Source: Vibrio aestivus (lineage in GTDB: Bacteria > Pseudomonadota > Gammaproteobacteria > Enterobacterales > Vibrionaceae). Taken from it: a stretch of 64,000 bases of DNA. This document shows positions 1 to 7,778 of the stretch, piece by piece; position 1 is the first letter of the stretch, and each line of letters opens with the position of its first letter. A program made the translations under genes and the position numbers. The stretch covers positions 1 to 64,000 of the forward strand of contig JYJN01000025.1 of the NCBI GenBank assembly GCA_003263845.1, read 5' to 3'. Below the pieces are notes generated by a model. It was not told where the DNA came from, searched no databases, and saw only the letters and a list, made by a program, of their open reading frames with translations.

Positions 1-1
1 G

Positions 2-391
2 CTCACGCCAACTATTCAGATGAATTTATTGGCAGAAATCCCTGATACCGAATTGGGCAGTGTGGCTATTTCAGGTACAGCAACGCAGTTCAGCGCTGGT
101 GATGTCATTGAACTAATATTGACTGATTTACAGGGCAAAGAAATACTAGCCAATGCAAGTATAATTTCTGATGGGAGTTGGGTAACCGACAACTTGAATC
201 TAACTGAACTTTCAGTGGGAGATATTACAGTTACGGCGAATGGTAACAATGAGTTTGCTGCGATAGCGAATGAAGTTGTTGAAACGTTCACAGTTGTTGA
301 AGTTGTGGCTTTCAATAAAGTTGTAGAATATTGGAATTTTTCAGAATTGGAACATAAGTATGCAAAGTTCGACAATTTTCTTGCTGCCTAA
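2..391 (+). CDS. 3' end of a large Ig-like-repeat surface/adhesin protein (partial)
   Basis: The reading frame is open from the left window edge, so the gene begins outside the window. The visible part contains one bacterial Ig-like repeat of the kind found in large BapA/RTX-type adhesins: a V-A-I-S-G-T-A start, G-D-V-I-E-L in the middle, D-G-S-W-V-T, then I-T-V-T-A-N near the end. This region is acidic and rich in beta-prone residues. After the repeat the sequence ends in about 30 unusual residues (hydrophobic, aromatic-rich) before TAA, without the RTX and type I secretion tail expected of such adhesins. The C-terminus may therefore be truncated or frameshifted. The family is inferred from repeat style only. 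Confidence 0.5.
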   Translation, partial: LTPTIQMNLLAEIPDTELGSVAISGTATQFSAGDVIELILTDLQGKEILANASIISDGSWVTDNLNLTELSVGDITVTANGNNEFAAIANEVVETFTVVEVVAFNKVVEYWNFSELEHKYAKFDNFLAA

Positions 392-713
392 TTGCCTTTA
401 ATAAAGGTGTTATTGAATTATTTGTTGGTGTTTTTTACTAATTTCTAGTCATTATTATTTCATCGATTCTACTTTAGAATAGAGTTTAGACAGATTGCAA
501 CTATGTGAATGCAATCGATAACATTAAACACCCTTTTGGTGGGTAATTGGTAGGTTTAAGCAGTAATTATAGCAGGTTGTTATTTGACCGATTGAGGCCT
601 ATATTATTGAAGACGTTAACTTTTGTTACGTCTCTGCGCTAGGGTGAAACCTAGATTAGGTGGTCATTTACACTTTTTGCTTGCTTAAGCCACAGTTACT
701 GAATGTTACTACC

Positions 714-746
714 AAGCGATACTTCTTTTTGGAGTATCGCTTTTTT
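714..746 (+). terminator. Rho-independent terminator
   Basis: A perfect 10-bp stem (AAGCGATACT pairing with AGTATCGCTT) encloses a 9-base loop and is followed by a T-run. It lies 320 bases after the stop of the partial adhesin gene. The stretch 392-713 shows no convincing gene. Confidence 0.75.
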
Positions 747-899
747 ATTAATTGGGTTGTTATTGTGTGTTTGTAGAATATGTATTGGGTAAATTTAGCC
801 GTGATTCCTATATTTATTGGAAGTTAACTCTATGCAGTGAATCTGAAGTTAGAGCAGTTTTCGATATCATACTATCGTCGAATTAGGGTGATGCTGCCT

Positions 900-1148
900 T
901 CAAAAGAGCAATCCAGCATTAAGCCATTGATGGTATAGGGTTGAAAGTCTTCGAAGAGAGTGAGTGAAGAACCAAAATGGATGGCACTTTTGGGAAGTGT
1001 TATGTTTGGCCTTAGGTGCATTTAGAGGTCGATATCAACAATTGCCGCTGAATTAAGTTTATCGAATGTGATCGACGGTGAAACAGTTTCTAAGTTGCTT
1101 AGACAGGCACGTCGAAGATTTATTGAGGTAAGTGGTGATGGCACTTAA
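900..1148 (+). pseudogene. Decayed IS5-family-like transposase fragment
   Basis: Translating across frames recovers transposase-like pieces in order: A-I-D-G-I-G-L-K-V-F near 927-955, K-M-D-G-T-x-G-K-C-x-V-W near 974-1008, V-H-L-E-V-D-I-N near 1014-1038, then I-S-T-I-A-A-E-L-S-L-S-N-V near 1033-1071. The fragment ends in S-G-D-G-T before a stop at 1146-1148. These match the usual order of an IS5/IS1151-like DDE transposase (D-x-T-G-L-K-V-x-G-E-x-E-W, V-W-R-K-L-H, AELSLSNV). At least two in-frame stops and one frame change interrupt it. Neither terminus nor inverted repeats are visible, so this is an old remnant. The assignment rests on remembered family motifs. Confidence 0.55.
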
Positions 1149-1174
1149 GACACTATGTTGTGTTAGTCAGCTAT

Positions 1175-1480
1175 TCACATTAAAAGAGCCAATTCTGGTG
1201 TCATAGGGAACAGCCTTTTGGGAGCAAGGATTGCAGTTATCGAGAAGGTGCTGATGGTTCTTGGGTGAGTTGTGGTTTTGTACTCAAATGCCTGCTCGCA
1301 AAGCGTGACGGCGCGACCTTTACTGGATATAGAAGCGCGGAATGTCATATAGCGCAGTTGTTTTCGAGCATCCGACGAATCAACTAGCACTACAGAAAAA
1401 GGAATGGCACGGGTAATAAAGGCGGCATGCCATTTATATAAAGACTCTTTTTCACTGTGTAGATTGCTATTACCAAACAA
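1175..1480 (-). pseudogene. Decayed IS4-family-like transposase fragment
   Basis: The minus-strand frame reads K-W-H-A-A-F-I-T-R-A-I-P-F-S-V-V-L-V-D-S-S-D, followed by R-A-S-I-S-S-K-G-R-A-V-T-L-C-E-Q-A-F. This is the central region of an IS4-type transposase (first catalytic Asp within V-D-S-S-D, then the conserved R-x-x-I-x-x-K-G-R-x-x-T-L-Y-E block). Downstream the frame is lost: the expected L-L-P-K-G-C piece appears in another frame near 1210-1230. Only about 100 codons remain. It abuts the IS5-like remnant, making 0.9-1.5 kb a small graveyard of insertion sequences. Confidence 0.55.
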
Positions 1481-1521
1481 TTAGCCCTGTCTTTCGTTTA
1501 AATCAATTTAGGACCTATCGC

Positions 1522-2040
1522 CTAAATTTTAGAGCTGCATTCACTACAAAGAGCATACCCGCTTACAAGCTGTTTAGTTCGCCTAGAGCAAATGCAACAT
1601 TCAGAAGAGAAATTAGAGAAGTCTTTTTTAATATTGCCGACATTTACTTTAAATTCGTTAATGCTATCAAACTTAACGTTAGAATTTGTATTGGAAGGGA
1701 TCACTTTCGATGTGGCGACTAAAACTTCTTCGCTAGTATCATTATCCATTTTATTAAACATTGATGTGGCAAAGAACACGACAAAGAAAATAGCAAAAAA
1801 TGCACCATCAAGTGACATTAACCATATAACAGCCATCGCTGAAAGTATTGAAATAAGCACCTTAGACCGGAATTTTCTGGAGAAACGATCTTTTATTTTT
1901 TGGTAACCATCATCATTTGGTAGCAATTGTGTTCCGCAGCTGCAAATAAAAAATCCGTGTCTATCAATCTCGGCAATGATTTTATTTGTTATGTCATTGT
2001 CAACTTGGCATTCTGGGCAAGTGGAAAGGTTTGTTATCAT
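1522..2040 (-). CDS. Hypothetical membrane protein with two zinc-ribbon-like cysteine clusters
   Basis: This is a 172-residue protein I do not recognise. The N-terminus has a C-P-E-C knuckle followed about 23 residues on by C-S-C-G, suggesting a zinc ribbon. The middle (about residues 60-95) is one long or two short membrane segments rich in Ile, Phe and Val. The C-terminus has C-C-I-C and C-S-E-C, a second possible metal-binding cluster. It is probably a membrane-anchored protein with both ends cytoplasmic. It stands alone, with no operon partner on the same strand nearby. Confidence 0.55.
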   Translation of the reverse strand: MITNLSTCPECQVDNDITNKIIAEIDRHGFFICSCGTQLLPNDDGYQKIKDRFSRKFRSKVLISILSAMAVIWLMSLDGAFFAIFFVVFFATSMFNKMDNDTSEEVLVATSKVIPSNTNSNVKFDSINEFKVNVGNIKKDFSNFSSECCICSRRTKQLVSGYALCSECSSKI

Positions 2041-2188
2041 TAAAGTCTCCGATGTTCTATGGCTTAATCTATATACTATAAGTTATTTACCTAAATCATT
2101 ATGATTTTATTCCTAGTTTTTTTTACTTATCATATATTCAAAGTGACATCATGAATTATAATCTTTAGTTTAATAATGACATGATGTG

Positions 2189-2227
2189 TCGAACGATAAG
2201 TTATTAGTATAGGAGTTTATCGTTCGA
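2189..2227. repeat. 11-bp perfect inverted repeat
   Basis: TCGAACGATAA (2189-2199) and TTATCGTTCGA (2217-2227) are exact inverted copies separated by 17 bases. No T-run follows on either strand, so it is not a standard terminator. It lies alone in the 2041-2411 intergenic stretch, where I see no gene. It could be an operator or an RNA hairpin. Confidence 0.6.
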
Positions 2228-2411
2228 TGTTATTTGGTAATGCCTTGTCGTCTTGAAGCTAAACTAGGCTAGCTCATAACTCCATTGATAGTAACTGTTC
2301 GATATACTGTTACGAGTCAGATGTTAGAAGTGGATAGACAAAATAATAATCGCCTTAAATAAAATTAGCAGTATAGGGTGAACCAATCTGGTGTGAAATT
2401 AGTATAAGTAA

Positions 2412-3014
2412 CTACATCGAAATGGTTAATGAATCATAAAATTCATCGACCATGTCTTTACGGTCTTTAGAGCTTTGTGCTGTAGAAATGATAATTCCAG
2501 AATTGTCTTTTGCATAATAGAGAATGAGCTTTTCAACTATTTTGTTATTCCTCTGTACGATTCGAAACCTTTTACCATGTAATTTAGTGCCATCATTCAA
2601 CCTTACGAATGTGGTGTTTTCGGAAATCTTATAATTCTCTGCTCGATCATCAGCTAGTGTTATATTGACGAATCCATCGAAGAAGTCGAGTGGATCGTTA
2701 TTTTTAAACTCGAGAATTGTGACATTTGAACCCAGTGGGCTAAGCATCCCGGTAATGTACCTGCCACTTGCTGCCATTTCTCTCGCGGGGAGAAAGCGTG
2801 CAGGATGCTTAAATGAGAATACCTCAGATGTAAAGGTTCTTGTGTTTTCTGAATTCCTTTTGAGTGTAAGTGAAATAGGCACTTCATCTAAGTTAAAATT
2901 AATGGTCGAGTCTATGTTGACTGAGTGTTCTTCGCCATTAATGATAACAATATACTCATTAGAGTGTGCGAAAAAGCCACATGCGATGGTGAGAAAAAGA
3001 ATAACCACCCTCAT
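2412..3014 (-). CDS. Hypothetical exported protein
   Basis: This 200-residue protein starts with a classical signal peptide (M-R-V-V-I-L-F-L-T-I-A-C-G-F-F-A-H-S-N), so the mature protein is probably periplasmic. The body is beta-rich with N-x-T clusters and no motif I can place. A near-palindromic C-terminus (K-D-R-K-D-M-V-D-E-F-Y-D-S-L) suggests an amphipathic helix. No partner gene sits on this strand, and function is unknown. Confidence 0.55.
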   Translation of the reverse strand: MRVVILFLTIACGFFAHSNEYIVIINGEEHSVNIDSTINFNLDEVPISLTLKRNSENTRTFTSEVFSFKHPARFLPAREMAASGRYITGMLSPLGSNVTILEFKNNDPLDFFDGFVNITLADDRAENYKISENTTFVRLNDGTKLHGKRFRIVQRNNKIVEKLILYYAKDNSGIIISTAQSSKDRKDMVDEFYDSLTISM

Positions 3015-3455
3015 TAGAATCTCTCCACTAACTTAATTTTTGAAGTTGCGATTGCAACACACTGAATGTCACTATACTGATACCCTCCAGTTATGTACGA
3101 GAATATGCGAAGTATTGGGGGCTTATTAAGTTACTAATTGACATTGTTTTTTCCTTTCCATTTTTAATATTAGTGCTAGTGATGTTTTATCTGTGACAAT
3201 ATTGAATGTTAAGTTCTTGATCTGGCTACTTTTATGATTCAACCTCTAATGGAAAATTATAGAGATTTTTTGATGTTCTAATTAACCAATTTAATAGTTT
3301 TTTTGGCTAATGTTCACGTCAAAATCACTTTTCTTTCGTCTAAGAATATAATTTGGTCATTTTTATGTGAAAATTAATATTAGCGAGTATTAAAGGTGAT
3401 ATCAAAAGCTAGAGGTTAGAGCGCTTCACTATTATGGAGTTTGAAACAGAGTAGT

Positions 3456-5056
3456 ATGATCGACTTAGATAAAAAATCGGTGGTTCTATCGGAAAGAGAC
3501 GCAACGTTAATAGAACGTTGGGCGCTAGAACCTAATAATGACGTCGCCGTAAAGCCAGCATTGCAGCTATGTAGCATAGTATTGCTTACTATCTTATTTA
3601 GTGTAGAGATGGTACCAGAGTGGGTACCTTACTTGATTGTAGTGTGTGTGGCTGTGCTAATCGCATCCTTAGTGTCTTGGTATCGAAAGTATGATACCCA
3701 GCCTAGTAGATTCACTTTATTGACTATTAAAGCCCAAGTAGAGGGTGTTGCCACTATTAATGGTGATAGCTTTGTAAAAATTAGAGAGCCGCTAGATAAT
3801 TCACAGTGTGGACATTACAGACTCCCACGTACTGCTAGACAAACTATGGCCATTGGAGAGGTAGTCGAAATACAGGTTTGTACGGTGAATAAAGTAGTAA
3901 TGGGCGCCAGAAACCATTTTGAGCTTTTATCAAGCGTGCCGAAAAGTTACCGCCGAATTCGTTACATAAAAACCATGAGTCTCAGCCTTTTCGCGTCTGC
4001 CTTGATTGTAATGGCGTATGTCGGATTTAATAACGTCTTTTTGTACACTCAGATGGCGTTGAATCCGGGGGTTATCAAGGTTAAAAAAGCCGAAGAACTC
4101 TATGAAACTGCCAGATATGGGCAACGTATAGCCTTGGAAGATGTCCGCGGGATTTGTATGACAGGTGAGAAGAAAGACCCAGACTCCAACTTATATGACT
4201 ATTGCCGAGATTTCATTGTCAGCAAAGGGTGGGAAGGGGTCAATTATTACGCGACAGTGGCACCTTCACTTGAACGATTAATCGCTCTAGATAACGAGCT
4301 TGTATTTTATAATGCTTCGATGATGCAATACTTGAGGCTTGAGAGTAACGCTAAAATGCAAGGGGTAAAGATCGCACATAAGTCTAAGATACTTGCTTTC
4401 AGTGGTAAAAGGCTCACCCTTTGGGCTAATTGGGTTGAAGCCCATAATCACTTTCCTAACTATAAAGAAGCCAAAGCAGAAATCATCGAACTGAGACAAA
4501 ATTCAATCTATGCTACAGAATGCATTTTGGAAGATGATTGCTGGGAACAGATACGTTCAGGCAATAGTCTTGAACCCTCGGTAACATACGCATTAAGAGA
4601 GCATATCTCGGAACTCGCTGCAATGAAGTCACAAGCTGAAGAAGTCTATGTACAGGAACTCATTAGGGTGAACCAAAAGGCAGAAAGCGAACTTGCTGCT
4701 AGAAGTGGCATAGTGGTGAACTTTGAAAGTAGTGAAGACTTTTTGAATATTTGGGACGATTTACATAAGGCAACTAATGGTAAGTTTTATGGCAAAAAAT
4801 TTACCAAGTTTATAGACGAGACTCTTTATCCCCAACTTTCTTCTGGTGTTAATTTCTCTCCGTATTGGGCGTCGTGACATCGGTAAAAAATGACGATGGA
4901 ATAACCTACATCTCTTTAAGAGGAGACGACTATGAAGTCGACTATCGTCATAAGATCGCGTTCGTTGTATTGGCTTTGGTGCTACTCATCCTTAGCGGTG
5001 TAACCTTGGCTGCCCATTTGAAACTGTCCAAACTCTCATACGTTAGGTGGAAATAG
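3456..5056 (+). CDS. IgaA-like (UmoB/YrfF family) inner-membrane protein, shortened; frameshift near 4866
   Basis: IgaA is an inner-membrane protein that restrains the Rcs phosphorelay in enterobacteria. Here two membrane segments lie near residues 40-80 of the product, one near 170-195 and one at the C-terminus. Between the last two is a periplasmic domain with four cysteines in two pairs, about 16 and 6 residues apart (G-I-C-M...D-Y-C-R and T-E-C-I-L-E-D-D-C). This echoes the paired cysteines of IgaA, including the D-D-C. The C-terminal block G-V-V-T-S-V-K-N-D-D-G resembles the end of the IgaA periplasmic domain. The large N-terminal cytoplasmic part of E. coli IgaA is missing. The frame breaks at 4866-4868: one extra G in the G-run restores P-Y-W-G-V-V-T-S and joins both halves (about 533 aa). 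The start is ATG 3456; an in-frame TTG at 3441 is possible. Homology is from memory. Confidence 0.55.
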
Positions 5057-5065
5057 GAAACGACA

Positions 5066-5335
5066 ATGAGGATAACTAATGCACTATTATTAGCGACTCT
5101 TACTCTTTTAAGTACAGTAGCGGTATGTAGCGAAACCGACAAAAGTGAAGGGTCGTTAACCGAGAGTGAAATATTGATACTCAAAGCCAGCTGTCACGCA
5201 AAACAAAAGATGTCAGAGCAAACCGTTCCTGAAGCCATTATTGTAGGAAGGAAAAAGCACCATAAATCGCCCATGGAAAAAGAACTCGAAATTTGTAGAA
5301 GGTTAATTTCTCAGGCAGAAAATGGAGAAACTTAG
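5066..5335 (+). CDS. Small exported hypothetical protein
   Basis: This is an 89-residue protein with a signal peptide (hydrophobic L-L-A-T-L-T-L-L-S-T-V-A-V-C-S core). The charged mature part holds two cysteines (A-S-C-H-A-K and L-E-I-C-R-R) that could form a disulfide. AGGAAA lies just upstream of the ATG. It begins 10 bases after the IgaA-like gene, so the two are probably co-transcribed. The function is unknown. The following stretch 5336-5570 shows no clear gene. Confidence 0.5.
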   Translation: MRITNALLLATLTLLSTVAVCSETDKSEGSLTESEILILKASCHAKQKMSEQTVPEAIIVGRKKHHKSPMEKELEICRRLISQAENGET

Positions 5336-5570
5336 TTTGAGTATTGTGTATTTTGCCCGCTTGAGAAAATCGCTTTTTGGGAGTCGCTATCGAAGGGTAC
5401 TCTGATTCTGATCTAGGCAGATATTAAATCAGACAGACTTTTACAAAAGGTTTTTCCAGCAAGGTTATTGGTAGCCGAGCAATGCACACGCTCCATGATT
5501 TCTACGTTTTACTGCAACTAAACAACTTAGATTATTCTACTAGCCAAACACAATATTAGGACATGACCGA

Positions 5571-6690
5571 GTGCGAGGGATTAAAATTAATCGCTCAGAG
5601 TTTTCTCACAATCTCTATGTCTGGACGGGGATCCTTTTTATGGCACTACCCCTGACGTTTGTCGCACTTAATGAGGCATTTAAAGCCCTAACTCTTATTT
5701 CTAATGGCGGACGGCGGTTTATTCTCTTTTTGTCCGACAAAGTTATTTTGACCAATGGCTGCGGTCAAAAAGGCGTAAATCAATCACTTAGCATTAAAAA
5801 TATGCAATGTATTGAATTGCCACACAAAGAAAATGAGGAATCAGTATGGGGGAATGTAATCTTAGATCAAACACTAAAACTAATTGATGTAAATGGGGAG
5901 TTAGTCGTGCTCTACGATTGGGACTTCGGCTACAGAGAAGTGTTAAATCACCTAGTGAGATTGGGTGTTCCAGTGCGGCTCCATTACGTGACTCATACAG
6001 CCCAAGCGATATAAATACGCTTGATACCGAAGCCTGTGAGTTGCTTCATTTGTTCTTACTAGCTTTTCAGAGCAGATTCCGTTCACTTAAGGCCATTGCG
6101 CTAGTTCGCCGCGGTAAAATGGAGTACAGGTTTGAACGTTTAAAAAATTCTAAATTTTTGTGTAATTTGAGGTGGTTAATGAGTGAGTGGTTATTACTGA
6201 TAGCGGTCGGCATAGTTGGATTTTTAGTTTACTGTTATCGAGAACAAGAGAAAAATTGGGATATTGTGAAACAAGCTCTTGATGTTGATACAAGAGACCT
6301 TGCATCAGATAAGGAACTTGAGAGTCTAAGAGAAGTTTATGATTTAGTCCCTGAAGAAGATGTGTATGGAACCACAATCACAGGCGAATTGAGCGTCGCT
6401 CCAATTCGAGAAGACGATGGAGAGAATCCGTTTCTTATCCATACTATCGGGAGAGTCCCAGTAGTCTTACATCATGACGATGTTGTTAAATACTTGGTAA
6501 CTCGAAGCGATGTAGCGACCCAAATAGGCCTATTGTTGCCAAAGTGGTTTTCTATGATGGGCTTTTCTATGTTTTGGCCATTGATGACTACTGGGTCGAC
6601 AACCAAAAAATAAGTGCAGAAGAATTTTTAGAAGGGCTACATGAAGAGGAGGATGAATTTGAGGTAATAGAGCACTCGAAGCTGTTATAG
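5571..6690 (+). CDS. Hypothetical membrane-anchored protein, apparently one gene split by two frameshifts
   Basis: Three open pieces in different frames read as one protein of about 373 residues. The first (5571-~5970) has a membrane segment (T-G-I-L-F-M-A-L-P-L-T-F-V-A) and a beta-rich domain. The second (~5970-6520) continues A-P-L-R-D-S-Y-S-P-S-D-I-N and contains a second membrane segment (W-L-L-L-I-A-V-G-I-V-G-F-L-V-Y) near 6190-6230. The third (6520-6690) reads P-N-R-P-I-V-A-K-V-V-F-Y-D-G and ends L-H-E-E-E-D-E-F. One missing base near 5970 and one missing C in the CCC at 6520 restore the frame. The GTG at 5571 is a provisional start and the true one may lie upstream. It could instead be two overlapping genes, with a second start at ATG 6119. 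I do not recognise the family. Confidence 0.4.
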
Positions 6691-6749
6691 CATGCCCAAT
6701 ATTTTCTCCTATCGCCATAATGAAGTTGAATTAGACTAATAGCCCCTAG

Positions 6750-7012
6750 TGATTAAGAGTACTTAATAGCAGTGCAAGTTGTTCGGCGACACGCTTAGTG
6801 TGCCAGTTACAGGCCTGTAAGTAATCGAGAATAACGTTGCGTTTATAGTTGCACACTGCTTATTTTAAGCTGCTTTCGCGCGTTGGTACTTAGCCCTTGG
6901 TCTTGCGAAAGACCAAGTTTTGCGGACATTTAGCTAACAAAATGCTCCGACAGAGGAAGTATGTCGTCAACTTTCTCACGTATGGCCGGCAGATTGACCG
7001 AGAACACATTGA
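6750..7012 (-). pseudogene. Decayed partial copy of vasH (sigma-54 activator)
   Basis: This stretch is a diverged copy of parts of the intact vasH at 12208-13862. 6750-6875 matches 12247-12375 (the C-terminal helix-turn-helix), and 6876-7012 matches about 12607-12752 (the end of the AAA+ domain). About 230 bases between them are deleted. On the minus strand it still encodes R-E-K-V-D-D-I-L-P-L-S-E-H-F, against R-E-R-V-D-D-I-L-P-L-S-E-H-F in vasH. The reading frame is destroyed. At 7013 the similarity stops abruptly where an unrelated plus-strand gene fragment begins, which suggests a recombination joint. Confidence 0.75.
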
Positions 7013-7298
7013 TCCCGCTACGAAGATATGCAGCGTAGCTTCCAAAAAGCATCGATTCTTTATTGATATCGAAAATCAAACAGCGGAAGTGAACAATAAC
7101 TATATGCCTTACACACTTGGCCTTGATGGTCGATTTGCCACTGGTGTTCGTCACGCTATGGTCATGGATGTACGCGATAATAAAACCAAGCAGGCGTGGA
7201 AGTGGCGCCCATTAGGCATGAATCGGTCATTGGAACAAAGCAGTTTGTACAACGCTTTTGCCAATGATGGTCTTTGGTTTAAGGAGACAGAACAATGA
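7013..7298 (+). pseudogene. 3' fragment of an unknown gene fused to the vasH remnant
   Basis: The open frame runs from inside the vasH remnant through 7298, but its convincing protein-like part starts at 7013 (D-P-A-T-K-I-C-S-V-A-S-K-K-H-R-F-F-I-D-I). It ends W-K-W-R-P-L-G-M-N-R, then L-Y-N-A-F-A-N-D-G-L-W-F. No start codon with a ribosome binding site is visible, so it is probably a decapitated gene. An internal ATG near 7104 is an alternative start. It overlaps the next small ORF by ATGA. Function is unknown. Confidence 0.4.
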
Positions 7299-7450
7299 GC
7301 ACTTTGAATGACTATGTTCCCGAGTATTACTTGTTTGTAGCTTATTACAATCGTTATAAAGATCTAGAAAAAGAAACGCTAACCTTTGATGTTTGGCATA
7401 CTAAAACGGATCTAACAGAAGAGCAAACGTTAGACAAGTACACCACCTAG
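7295..7450 (+). CDS. Small hypothetical protein (51 aa)
   Basis: The ATG overlaps the preceding stop as ATGA and is preceded by AAGGAG, so translation is well supported. The product is short, acidic and tyrosine-rich (Y-V-P-E-Y-Y-L-F-V-A-Y-Y-N-R-Y), without a signal peptide. Its coupling to the preceding gene fragment suggests a former two-gene unit, possibly toxin and antitoxin-like, but nothing identifies it. Confidence 0.4.
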   Translation: MSTLNDYVPEYYLFVAYYNRYKDLEKETLTFDVWHTKTDLTEEQTLDKYTT

Positions 7451-7490
7451 TAGGCTGCCTTTCCAAACATAATGAATAAGGAGAGTTCTG

Positions 7491-7597
7491 TGCACAAGAT
7501 CAAATTATTGATGACTGCCCCTGCGGTTGGATGGTAGGTTTTTTGATTGATCTGTTAGTAAAAGTGCTATTCAAAGTGATCTTTATGCCAGAATGAT
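7491..7597 (+). pseudogene. Possible remnant of a small membrane peptide gene
   Basis: An AAGGAG motif near 7480 precedes a GTG at 7491, but that frame stops after about a dozen codons. Another frame across the same DNA reads C-P-C-G-W-M-V-G-F-L-I-D-L-L-V-K-V-L-F-K and ends at 7597. It looks like a short membrane helix following a C-P-C motif. A single-base indel would join them. The stretch 7451-7778 holds nothing else I can support. Confidence 0.25.
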
Positions 7598-7778
7598 TAG
7601 GCATTATGCATTGTTATTATTTTTATCAATTTCAAGTATCTAATCAATTGAAATATAAGCATTGTTTGCCTTTGTTAACTTGGATAGAATTCGCTCAAGC
7701 CAAATCGTAAACCTTAAGCCTTATCAGCTTAACAATCACCGCGACCATTTATTCATATTGGGTTGTGGAGACATTTCA

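Noticed and set aside
630-660. Short CTAGG/CCTAG hairpin
   Set aside because: The stem is only five base pairs with no T-run and no gene context.
6897-7298. A complete 133-residue gene
   Set aside because: Its first 40 codons are antisense to the vasH remnant, so the frame is a chance fusion of two fragments.
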